DNA of 64,000 nt from Eleginops maclovinus (lineage: Eukaryota > Chordata > Actinopteri > Perciformes > Eleginopidae), in assembly GCF_036324505.1 (NCBI RefSeq), contig NC_086351.1, positions 8,540,483 to 8,604,482 on the forward strand, read 5' to 3'. Below the pieces are notes generated by a model. That model was not told where the DNA came from, did no database searches, and saw only the letters and a program-made list of their open reading frames with translations. Each line of letters starts with the position of its first letter. Position 1 is the stretch's first letter. Positions 16,360 through 27,800 of the stretch are shown one piece after another. The position numbers were made by a program, and so were the translations under genes.

Positions 16360-19300
16360 GTTAGGTCTTGAATACATTTTTAGAGCTAAAATTATTATGG
16401 TTAACAAATCTGTAATGGTTTTGATATTTAAAAGTTTAAAGAATATTTCAAGCAAGAATACACAATTCGTCTTTTTCAATAAGACCATTTTCAGTTTTTT
16501 TTATACTATTTCAATTTTACAATATTTGAAATATTTGAGTGGGAAAATCCTTAATAATGAAAATAATTGTTCTATGCTTACAGAAAGCTTCATGTATCTA
16601 TTGAACATCTTACCATGTCACATTCTGTCATAAGCTACAGAGGAAGAATAATGTAAGAACGGATCTTACTAACAGAGTGCAGGTAAATAAATCATCACCC
16701 ATTCCTGCCCAGACACCAACCATTGCACCATCTGGTAGCATCAAAACTATATGACACAAAGATACATAACAACAATCTAATTAAAACGGACAAACTGGAT
16801 GCTCTTGCCATTAGGGAGCTCTAATTACGGGTTAAGTTTTAAACTAGAATAAAATATTTAAACAGGAAAATTATCTTTCACTCTCCAGTCCTGAATGCAT
16901 TAATATGAATATGTGAAGTGCATTCGAAGTGGGACCTACAAGATGTAATTTTCCTTCATCAAAGCAGTAACTAATTGTTAAGTTTTCTGCCGTGCCATAT
17001 GTGCAGTGTTGCTGGATTAGAAATGCAAAACAGCCTTTATTTTTACTCAGGTCTATAGAAGTGTTTGCTGTTTCTGCACGCGAATAAAAGCATGTTTAGA
17101 AAAACCTGTGTGTTCCCACCATCAGTTAAACATCTGCTCAGTGTATAGTCATGCAGCCTACTTGACCCACCTGACCACCATTTATATTAGTTACATCATC
17201 CTAATGTACGAATATATTATGCAAAGCCCTCCGCCTCTTGATTTTACAATAGACTTGATCTTTGCACGTGCAGACCAACAGATGTAGACACACAGATAGA
17301 TACGGACACGCAGACATACACACACACACATAGTGGGTAACATGATGTTTCCCTCAAGGCCTATCAATTCCTATGTGTAGCAACCACAGATTCCAAGCCG
17401 CCATCAAAATACAAACAAGATCCGTCAGCAATTAAGGGAATACGGGGGGACATTAGAAAGACGAGCTGCTATCCGGCCTACATTCCCATTCCCTGCACAG
17501 CGGGCATTGGGATGAGTCTGGCATGGAGGCACTCATGGAAGACCCACGCATACCCTGGGTCATCTATATTCCACCCATGTTATGGCAATATTGATATTGG
17601 CAGGCAGGCTGCTGATATTGGGTACGTAATGATGCAATTAAAACAGGAGCCATTTTACTATTATTGGCAGGAATGTGTTCCCCCCCCCCCCTCCCGTTTT
17701 AGGAGGCAAATACGATTTGGAAGCAATGCAGAGATATCCAGAGAGAACCCACTCATAATAAAGGAATTCATCTTGTCATATCAGTGTCGTTTTTGGTTCA
17801 TCTGTTAATGCAGTTTATTAGAGGGAGGAACTCTACTTCTCGTGGTGGCTCACATATTTACATAAAGCTATCATGCCTGCGCTGGTCTATGTTTACTTCA
17901 AATCACAGAGTACGTTGCCATAATTCACCTTGCAACAAACCATTGAGCCGAGTCTTATGTTTTGCTTAACTGCACTCAAGTTGAGCATCAAATATATAAC
18001 GAGGAAGAAATGCTTTTTTTTATCCATTATTGAAGTCATCTGCAAAGATATGAGTTCTGAAAAAGAGCCCAGAATGAAAGAAAAATGCAAATTAGTTCAA
18101 TAATATTGGTTTATGCACAGGTTATATACCTTGGAAATAAAAGACCTGAGTGCTTTTAGAGCCATATGTTGTTCCTTTGTTCCAAGAGGGGAGATGCCTT
18201 CATGTCACTTATGTTTCTGATTAGCAAAATGATTTATGCCACAATCACTCAAAAATTCAGACAGCGAATGTGAAAATGCATTGTGACTCCACCAGATGTG
18301 CACAATAAAACAAGATTCCCATTGTAATCTGGGGTACTTAGTTTATATGAAGCTAATATAAGGCACTCTTGGATGTGGCAAAGTCACTCTTTTTAAAATT
18401 TGACTATAAATGATTGGAAATAAATTGTGTGTTTTATGCTGGATGCCATGAGTGGGTTGATAAATTAGGAACAGTTTTGTATCCTGACTTATCTACAAGA
18501 CAAACCTGGTAGAGATCACAGGGATTAATTGCTTCAGAGGTGTGAAACGCCGCTTTCCCATTCTTCCCCGCACATTCCTCGCCTAAACAATGATTAATCA
18601 CCCTTTAACTATTCTCCAGAGGATGCTAGCATTTGCCAAGCCTGGCCTTATCCGCCGAAATCCGCCTGTGCAGGTTGGGGAAGGTACTTGCCAGGTACAG
18701 CGAAGGCAACCTGTCCTCATCCGTTATCAGATTAGGGAAGTGTCAGGGAGCAGACGCACAGGAGCAACGCTGTTGTTCCTCACACATCCCAAACCACTGC
18801 CCACCAACGCCTCCCCCAAAACACCCCCCCCCCCCCCCATTTTGCTTACTCTACTCACAGCCCCTCCATCTTACCTGCCTCAGCTGCCACTCACTCCAAA
18901 ACCATCAGCCCCGTCAACGCTTCCCAGCCAGTCACGTGGCTGGCAGCTCGAAGCGCTGATGATCTTCTGCCAGCAGTGAACGCTGTGAATCACATCACGT
19001 GCCTCCAACTTCTACAGAGGGTAAGAAAGTGCCCTTCAAAAAGGTTTGGCTTTTTAGCCTGCCATGTAAACCCGTGGTATATATCAAATCTACCATCAGC
19101 ATTTTGAGCCATATTCACAATCTGACAATATCAACAAATACAACATCCTGCAACCTCATTTCTTTCTGTACCCCTCGGTGCTGTAAGGTTTACTGTTATG
19201 TATTACTGATGTCATATCATTACCCTCTGCATTTGTCTCTAAGGTCACATAGTGCATTTGTTCTGGTTGAACGTACATTTAAATTATTATTTTCTTTTTT

Positions 19301-19362
19301 TATTTCTACATTAGATTTTGGGGCCTATTCGAAATAAATATCGTACAGGTTCTTTAAAGTTC
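16359..19362. other. Unique non-coding DNA, no gene seen
   Basis: AT-rich sequence with homopolymer C runs near 17681-17690 and 18825-18838. The overlapping Pro-rich ORFs at 18590-18979 are read through a C-rich stretch in two frames, and neither has a recognisable domain. A compositionally distinct block at about 18560-18980 could be regulatory, but there is no positive evidence. Confidence 0.5.
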
Positions 19363-19631
19363 TTTAAAAGGAACAGTTCGACATTTTAGACTTTGGTTTT
19401 CTGATCAAAAGGAAAAACATATACTATGTTTATTAATAAACTTTGGAGGTTCTATTTTTTAAAATCCTTTAAATCAAGTTTGACATTTCCCCATGCTTTC
19501 AATTCTATGATAAGCTAAGCTACCATCTTATTGCTTAAGCGTCATATTTAGTGAACAAACAAGAGAGTGGTAATACTTTTAACCTTTGGCAAAAAAGTGT
19601 ATATCCCAAAATGTCAACAAATCATTTTAAA
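19363..19631. mobile_element. Decayed fish MITE with imperfect TIRs
   Basis: The left end TTTAAAAGGAACAGTTCGAC, continuing into ATTTT (19363-19387), is inverted at the right end as AAAATGTCAACAAATCATTTTAAA (19608-19631), matching with a few gaps. The interior has 'gataagctaagctacca' and 'gagagtggtaatac', which I recognise as right-half landmarks of an abundant fish MITE starting 'ggaacagttcgacatttt'. At about 270 bp this copy seems shorter than that family, so it is probably internally deleted. Family assignment is from memory, and no clear target duplication was found. Confidence 0.7.
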
Positions 19632-22600
19632 TATATTCAATGTTCTTACTTTTACATTAGCGCTATCCGTCCCTCTATTTATCTACATTGACTAAAACTG
19701 TGCTTTCATGGGGACAGGCTGAGTCACTGGTTACTTGCACACGTGAGAAACAGCACAAACAATTAAAACCTAATACTTAAAAAACAAAACCTCATAAACT
19801 GCTGATGTGCAGTTGCTAAAAATAAAAAATCCATCCTTAAACAAACGATATAAAGAGCTTAACTACGTTATTAAGTTGAGAAACAAGACCCGTAGCGGAG
19901 ATTTTGAATCATATATCCAGACTGTAAACATTCAAAGAGAAGACAATCAATAAGTCAGAGGCCTTACACAACCTGAGGACACATGTGACAACTTTGCTCT
20001 GGTCAGTTAGCAAAACGAGGTTATCCTTTTAATATTTCATGCTACCTGCAGCGACAACTGCTCACATTAATGTTAGAGACAGATAAACAGGCAGTGGGTC
20101 CCTTGCTGATCTTTTTGATGACCATGGCTCATAAGTGCAGGCTTTATCTCCATATCGACTCAGTATCCCAAATGGATAACTTGTGTTGCCTCTGATTTGC
20201 GTTGGAAGAGGAGTGAGGCGTGAAAGCTGCAGTAAAGGCAGGGACACCTCTTCCTAATGCTGTTTGAGTTGCCTGGAGGCCCTGAGGGGCTGCCTCACAC
20301 TCTGCCTCAGCTCTCTGTTCCCCCTCACAGATGGACCACACTCCACCACTGTCTACTTAACGCTTCCCTGCTCTCTATCAACTGTCAAATGCAATGCTAT
20401 CACTTCGCTATACAACCAAAATAGCAATTACTCAACAGGAGCTTCACCACAAATGCTGAAAGGAGAGTAGTTGCACACACATATTTTTTGCCACATGTTG
20501 ACGAAACAGAGCGTATAATTCATATAAGATAAATCTGGTGTTTTCTCTAGACATGTTCCATTTACAGTAGTCTGTATATCAACAATCCCCTGAAATTATA
20601 TATAATGATGACAGTCCATCTCTTAACATAGTCTGACTTCCTTGTTATGCACTAAGTCCAAAGTCATATATGCGTTTTTTTCATATAACTAAAAGAGATA
20701 AGTTGTTAAAACCGCTAGACACTAACACTTATGATAGGAGGAAACACAAATTGGAAGAAAAGGTGCTTTTTCTGGGGTGGACTTTTACTGTACCTGAAGA
20801 TTTATACACAATTGCTGCATTGGTGAGGGTATCTTATTTAGCAGGAGGATATTTTTTAGTGTGGTTTACTTAACAAGTAAATAACAACACTAAAGTTCAA
20901 TGTAATTAAGTAACACCAAACCCTAGTCTAACTGTATGGCTTGTTGGTGTTTTAAGTTGGGTGAATATTAAAGTTGAGACACAAATTACAATTTTTTTAG
21001 GATTACTCAACATGGGATTTGTTGATCATATCTTAACAATTAGTGTAAAGGGGGGAAAAAATACTTAAAAAAAAAAAACCTAAAGAGAAATATTTTGCAA
21101 AGCAGTAAATAGCACTTCACTTTCAGTTTATATTTACAGCACAGAAAATGTACAAACAGTTCAGCTATGACTCACCTAGCTTCAGGGCTTGGTCTTTTAA
21201 CGCTGTCACAAACAAGGAAGTGCCAATCAGTTCTTTGCCTGCAGGTGTAACAAGTGGCTATTTCCAGTGAGAAAGGTGTCCTCAGATATGCCTGGCTGAA
21301 AGACTCACCTCCCAACATTAGAGCTAAGGAGCTCAACTTCACAAAATGTACATCGATTTTGTAACTCTATATCTCCATAAAACAATACTATGCACTGAAT
21401 TACATTGATAGTTTAATGCTACTTGTACTTACTATGACACTAACATTGAAACATAAAAAGTAATTAAAACCTTCATGACAATAAGGAACCGTACATTATA
21501 GGCTTTATGACAGGGCAGTTTTATTCTTTAGTTGTGCAGGTTAACCTATATGTATAGTTATATTTCAATGTGGAAGCACTGACACATTTATTTACTACAG
21601 TGAAATAAAACGTATAGTCTGAGAGTATTTCACACAGTATTTCGAGGAATGAGTTTGAATCAAAAGTTTGTTCAAAAGCGAGTAAGAATAAAATCCCTAA
21701 CCACTGATTGTAATTATAAATCACTGATTGTTCCCAGATTGCACTAGCCACATGTGGAATAAGTATTAGAGACTAGCGTTGATCAAATTACTTTCAGGAT
21801 AGAAACATTTGTTTGCACAATTGAGGGTTTTTTAAAAGTCCTCATTCAAACAGCATGAACAGCTCTACACCTAGTTTACCTCGACAAGCCTCGCTCCCGG
21901 GAGAAGGACCGCAATAGCTTGTGATCCGTAACTGTAATTATTCACTTGACAAGGTCTTCCATGTAGTACATTGTGCATTAGGCTCATTTAAACAAGTGAC
22001 AAAACACAAGCATTTTTTACAAGACCCACATATGTTAACAATGGCAATGTGTTGCAGCAGCAGCGAATTAAAAAGACATCTTTACACCTTGAGACACATT
22101 CTCATAATGCTACAATGTGCAATCTGTTATATTCAAATAAACAGCAAGTGAAATGTGAATGTACAACGGTGTTAATCAGTGAGATTTATACTTGTCAAAT
22201 GTGGGAGGGTTTGACAGACCTGATTTTATTTATTTATTTAAAAGATTATCACATTTTCATTACAGCAAGCTCTTAAAACCGCTCAATCAATCAATCAATC
22301 TGCTTCCATCCATCTGCCAGTCAGTCAATCAATCAAGAAGGACAGACAGAGAAAAGGAACGACAACATCACAACATGTGAAATGTGAAACTATTGTGCCT
22401 TATTTTCTTATCTCATCCAGTTTTGCATATACTTAAATTCTCCAATTCTGTCAATGGCACATAAAATCTTCTAAACATCTTTATTACGAATACTTTTGAA
22501 AAGTGTTTAAATGCAGCTGCTACAGGGGAATGTTTTTCAAATAATAAGAGGCTAATCAGAAACACAATTATGGACAGAAAAAAGTGATCACTCGAGTCAA

Positions 22601-23619
22601 GTCAAAAATATGTTTAAAAAAAATACAAATATGAACCTGAAAGTGAGATTAATATAGCGCCCATTTTAATACCATGCCCTATTATGCCATTGTAAAAATG
22701 GGTTTTGATTAGTATACCTTACGCTCTATTTCAGCCATTCTTTTTTCACACTGTGCCTGCTTAAGGGTAGATGTTTGTATGAGGTATAGCAGAGCAAAGT
22801 TTGGGTAAAGTCGTCACTTTCTGCTCCAAGGAATCGTGGGACCAGCAGCTGGCAGGTGCAGCAGTTTATCACAAACCCAGAAATAATTGAAAGTGACAAC
22901 TGGCAGCACCACAAATGATTTATTAGTCTTTTATTCAGCTCCTAACCATCCTCGGGGCTGGAATCAATTATTCACCAACTATGTGTCTTCAAATCATTAA
23001 TTCTACTGTGTGGAGCCAAACGCGGTCCCACTTCATGTACCTTCTTGCGTACCAGACCTTGGACTTGTTCCACCAGGTTATGCTCCGTCTGGAAGACATC
23101 TGCATCTGAGTGTCCAGCAGCGATGCAGTGACAACTGAAATGTTTAAAAAAATAAATAAATAAACATTATAGTAAGGCAAGTTGTTCCCCTATTACAGTT
23201 GTGCCATTCAAATAATGCAATTCATCATTTGTGCACCACATATTAAAAGCTCAGGAACATCAGATATCATCATTTAAAGCACATTTAAGCATTATTTATC
23301 AGCCTGATATCACTTCCATTCAAAATTGGATACTAGCCAGTCATCGCTGTCCCCTCTCAGTTGATAGATACAATGCTTAAATTCGTGTTTTTAATTAAGA
23401 TTTTAAATGTGGATTGAATATTCTTAGCATTTAGAAATTCAGCACTGTTGGTCAAAAATGTTGATTCAGAGAAGAAACTAGTAAAGGAATGTTTTGGTAT
23501 AACAATTTCGATCATAAAAGAGCATAAGCTTTTATCAAATCAAGCCGATGCTGTCCAACACTATAAGGCATCATCTTCCTAGCTGTATTTCAATATTTCT
23601 CAAAACTTTCAAAACTCCC
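19632..23619. other. Unique non-coding DNA; one exon-like segment
   Basis: No gene recognised. A TCAA simple repeat lies at about 22283-22335. A CNE-like block sits around 21880-21960. An exon-like stretch on the minus strand (23041-23134) is listed separately. Confidence 0.45.
23041..23134 (-). other. Exon-like segment, unproven
   Basis: On the minus strand a T-rich tract ends in 'aaacatttcag' at the left edge, and AAGAAG is followed by GTACATG at the right edge, giving a 94-nt interval with acceptor and donor context. Two frames are open through it, one reading GHSDADVFQTEHNLVEQV and the other SLLDTQMQMSSRRSITWW. I do not recognise either. The donor is only moderate, and openness over 94 nt is weak evidence. 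It could be a real coding exon, a lncRNA exon, a CNE or chance. Confidence 0.2.
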
Positions 23620-23622
23620 TTA

Positions 23623-24599
23623 CGGCCCGTCCACACGGTTCCGTTGTGTTGACGCTTGACGCACCTTCCCATTCAATTTGAATGGGGTGACGTCAAGCGT
23701 TGCCGAACTGCATTGTGGTTCCGTTGCTTCGCTTTGGCTCCGGTGCTCACTAGTGCCCGATCCGTTCCCCCCCGGCTGCACATGCGCGAAAACAGCGCAT
23801 GCGTAGATATGAACCTCTTTTACGACAATACCCGATCCGTTCCACGCATGCAAGTTTTTTTACGTTGCTTATTCTCGCGTGAGTACAGCATCATCACCCG
23901 CTACGACCACCAGGTTGCAACGCTTTATGTGGAACATCATCGGAATCAAGTTGATTTCCTGTAGACAGACACCGTTCGATTGAGCTTGCCACGCAGTAGC
24001 CAATTAAAAAAATTAAATAACTTGAAAAAACAAACGGGCTGGATCCATATTCCTTTAATTTCTGCATTAATTACCATGTCATTTTAAACTGGCACACATA
24101 CTCCCATCAGATCAATATTGCATGTAATATTACTAAGCCCATGTGTTTTCACTGTATCATTAACAAACTGTTTTCGATCGCCAATATCAAGCAATAAACT
24201 CTATATCCAGACAGTTTCTATGAACTACCAGATGTTTCCGGTTAGGTAAATTAACTGGCTGCCGTCAAGTACCGTAAAATGTAGACATGCGTGGTACGAA
24301 TTGGGCAGGAAAACGTTGAGTTTCTGCTTACGTCATTACACGCATGTGCAACCGGGGGGGGGAACGGATCGGGCACAGAGAAAGTCGAGAAAAGTTCAAC
24401 TTTTTCAAGCGTCGACGGAAGCGACACCCAATCAAACCCGCGTATGCAAATATCCCAGCACAAGCGCTAGCCAATCAAAGCGCGTGTTTGTGTTTCCGGG
24501 GCGGGAGATTAATGTGATTGGTTGTTGGTCGCGTTAACCCCAAGCGCCAGACACGCCCACCGGCAAGCGTCAACGCAACGGAACCGTGTGTATGCTGCG
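23623..24599. mobile_element. Non-autonomous PIF/Harbinger-like DNA transposon
   Basis: The 977-bp unit has 36-bp terminal inverted repeats (23623-23658 and 24564-24599). The inner 26 bp match at 25 positions, sharing ACACGGTTCCGTTG and GTTGACGCTTG, but the outermost 10 bp have diverged. It is flanked by TTA on both sides (23620-23622 and 24600-24602), consistent with the 3-bp TWA duplication of PIF/Harbinger elements. A second inverted pair lies inside it (23753-23788 and 24339-24376, sharing GTGCCCGATCCGTTCCCC and GCACATGCG), and CCCATTCAATTTGAATGGG near 23668 is a palindrome. It is rich in CpG compared with its flanks. The longest internal ORF (23656-23964, 102 aa) shows no transposase features, so mobility would have to be supplied in trans. 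The superfamily call rests on target-duplication length. Confidence 0.75.
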
Positions 24600-24607
24600 T
24601 TATAGAT

Positions 24608-24845
24608 AAAAGATTCAACTTTATTGTCATTGCACAGAGTAAAGGTAGCCTACTAGGACAACGAAATGCGGTCTCTGCATTTGACCCATCCTAGTGTTAG
24701 GAGCAGTGGGCTGCCATTATGTAAGGCGCCCGGGGAGCAGTGTAGGTAACCAGTGTCTTGCTCAGGGACACCACGGTGGCACTTGGTCTTTCGGGGACTT
24801 GAACTGGTGACCTTCCAGTTCCCAGGCCAAGCCCCTAACATACTC
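24608..24845 (+). mobile_element. Fish interspersed repeat, class uncertain
   Basis: The segment starts 'gattcaactttattgtcatt', continues through 'acaacgaaatgc', 'tttgacccatcctagtgtta' and 'gcgcccggggagcagtgtag', and ends 'ccaggccaagcccctaac'. I remember these phrases as a recurrent dispersed repeat in fish assemblies. No ORF of note, TIR or target duplication was identified, so I cannot say whether it is a LINE or SINE fragment or a DNA transposon. It begins only about 9 bp after the right TTA of the upstream element. Confidence 0.6.
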
Positions 24846-27800
24846 TCATCAACTGTTATTTTATCCTACTGAGGACGTTTATATTACATAAGAAGAGGTA
24901 CCAACATCAAAAAAAGTGATTTCCTAAAATAGATAAGAACTATATGCTATATTTATTTTACTTACTGAGCAGCAGTAAATAATGCTTTTTATTTCCAGCT
25001 TTCATATATACATAATAAAGAGACTACTTTAAGTTTTACAGTTTGTGAAATGAACTCAAAATAAACTACTAATCTATATTCTTATAAAAGATCAGTGACC
25101 AAATAGTTAATTACCATATACAGAGGATACAGACAGGGTAGTCCACATGTAGATGACTTCTGTTAACGGCCAACACAAAGACTACATACAGTTTATGTCT
25201 AAATCTTAACATCTAAGCATTTGAAAATATTCAACCTACACTTAGCCAGAGTAGGATACATCTGCTCTCTCACTGTATTTCCATTCAGTCAAGTGTTTCC
25301 TTATGTTGACAGGGAAGTATAAAGATATAGTACATGAACCAGCCTGGCTTCCTTTTGAGTCATTGTGCAGTACAGTGCATCATGCCGTGGTAATTATCTT
25401 CCTTACTTCGTTTTATTTTATCTGCATGAGTTATTCTCTTTCTTTTCAACATATCAAGACACAGACAACAAGCAGGATGGCATTACGGGAATTTTCTCTT
25501 ATTTTTCATTCAAAAGAGTTTAGTTTTTATGTATAATTAATCTGGTGTCGTTTTAAAGTTCAGCAAGCAGTATTTTATCTGTTATAACTCAAGCCCTCTC
25601 ATCTTTATGAATACAAAGCATATATAATGTTGTGCCTCCCTATTATTAATTATGGAAATAACACAACAAAAGCACATCCTAAATCCATTACTGTTGTAAG
25701 CTAGACTTGTCTCAATAAATCAGCGTCTACAATCAAAATTGAAATAATTTTTTATGCATAATGTATGTGCTTGTTGCCACAACATCTGTTCATTATGCAG
25801 AGTAATGCATTCTTGTAGTTTTTAAAAACTTCAGTCCTATAAAATAATCATAATGACTGCTTCATTACGGCGCACGGGAAGACAGAAGTACATTTTACAA
25901 TACATCTCATGATTTACAGTTTCATCTACTTTTTATAGTCAAGTCAATCACAAGTTTGAGGGGAGAAGTGTGGGGGAAGCCTCATTAAGGCAGATGTTTG
26001 TGAAATGACATGCATTCATACAAAGCACATGAGGCTCGTATGTGAAGTGGGTGTGAGGGGTGTTTGGACCCCAGAGCCTGAGTCCCCTGTCACTCATAAA
26101 GAGCCCCTTGAGAACAAGTGTGTCAGTCTACCTGTGCTGCATTTATTAACAGAGGTAGGATCTCTTTTTACATTGAATGCACAATTCCTTGAAGATGGAG
26201 ATGTTTGAAACATTGTTTGCCATATGAATGTTAAATCATTTCCCCATTAAAAATATGGTCTTAATTAGCCTTATGGGGGCGCTACAATAGGAAATCTAAA
26301 TTTTGGACATAAAAAAGCTTATTTCAGTTTAATTTACACAAGGTAACAATTTCCTTATTTGAAACAGTATTGTCAAGGGTTATATTTCTTAGACACAAAA
26401 TGCAAAACCCACACCTCTTTATCAATACTCCTGATGCACTACTGCCTATCAAATGGGTTAAAAACATTATGTGCACAACCGTTTTTGAATAGGCACAATT
26501 CCATGTTACACTACAGATAGTGCATTATTCCTAAGAAATGTATTGTCAATATAATGACTTTAGATAAAAACCTAAATGTTCTGCATTTTTGTAACCTATC
26601 ACCAAGGAGAATAAACAAGCTTGAATTCATAATACTCCCTTACTTTAATATCAGCAATCATTTATATTATCGCTACAATAAAAAGCTACTTTTTTATAGC
26701 GCGATTTTAAAAACCACAACTTGATGGTAGCATTTTTTGACATTTTACACAAAAGACTTTATAAACGCAAATACCAAGTGCAAAAAGAAAGGACTGAAGT
26801 AGATTCAAAGTAGTTTTATTGGATTACATTTGTAAATTGAATTGGTTGTATGTTGGTTGTATATGGTGCATGCTCTCTGTATTTTGTTATGACTAAAACA
26901 ACTTCTTTATTAACTCAGATCTAACTTTCAAACTATTTGTCTAATTTATAAACTTAGTAAGAGAAAGAAATGTATAAGCTTGCAGTTCATAGAATGAATT
27001 TATTTTTTCTAATTTGTATTGTGTATTTTTAGTTTTTAGGATTCATCCTTTTACTTAACCTTTGCCCTGAAGTAGGTAAACTGTTGTTTGTTGAACTTTC
27101 TGATAAAAACATACTTGACAACCTTATATCCCACACACAGTAATGCAGGAGAACAGACCGGCTCCTGAGAGCTTTTAAGAGGATGATGCTGCTTTGAGAT
27201 GTGCTGCACACAAACAGTTATTATCTGTGTCACAGTACTAGTGGCAGAGCTGCAGTGATGAAGAGGAATATTCCTGTTGCCCTAGTGTGCCGCTATGGGA
27301 CTGTTATCTCTGCAGCACATACCTCAGACACTGATGCACACACCTCTTCCCTCTGAATGCAACATGACAGGTTCCTTTAGTTTCCCACTTCCAATTCAGA
27401 TAACACGGCAGTCTTGATCCGGCATGAAGCGCTTAGGAGATGTCGACTGATATGAATTGAACTGTCAATAACTCGCACAGCAAAACACTGGGCTTTTAAA
27501 ATGTACGAGCTCCCAAAGAATAAATGTATTCTTTGATACAGAGATTATGTTATCAGTGTTCAGGATGTCTTTTCAGAGCGCTATTCAAGAACTGATTGAT
27601 AAAGCAACAGAGCCCACAACATTTTGATTATTTACATTTACATAAGAAGCAAGAAAATCGATTTGCTTTCGTAAAAGCACACACTCTTTTATTTACATTT
27701 TAAAGGTCTTTTTTGTCAACGCTTTTCTCAAAACTCACTTGTGTGTGCAACACTGACATACGCCTCCATATTGTGAAGATTTACTGTAGAGCAACTAATA

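Noticed and set aside
19529..19540. TTATTGCTTAAG, a 12-nt match to the miR-137 seed region as I remember it
   Set aside because: The rest of the mature sequence does not match, no hairpin precursor is visible, and it lies inside a MITE relic.
23656..23964. A 102-aa ORF in the TTA-flanked element as a transposase or MYB-like protein
   Set aside because: No DDE or MYB/SANT motifs are visible, and it is read through the inverted repeats.
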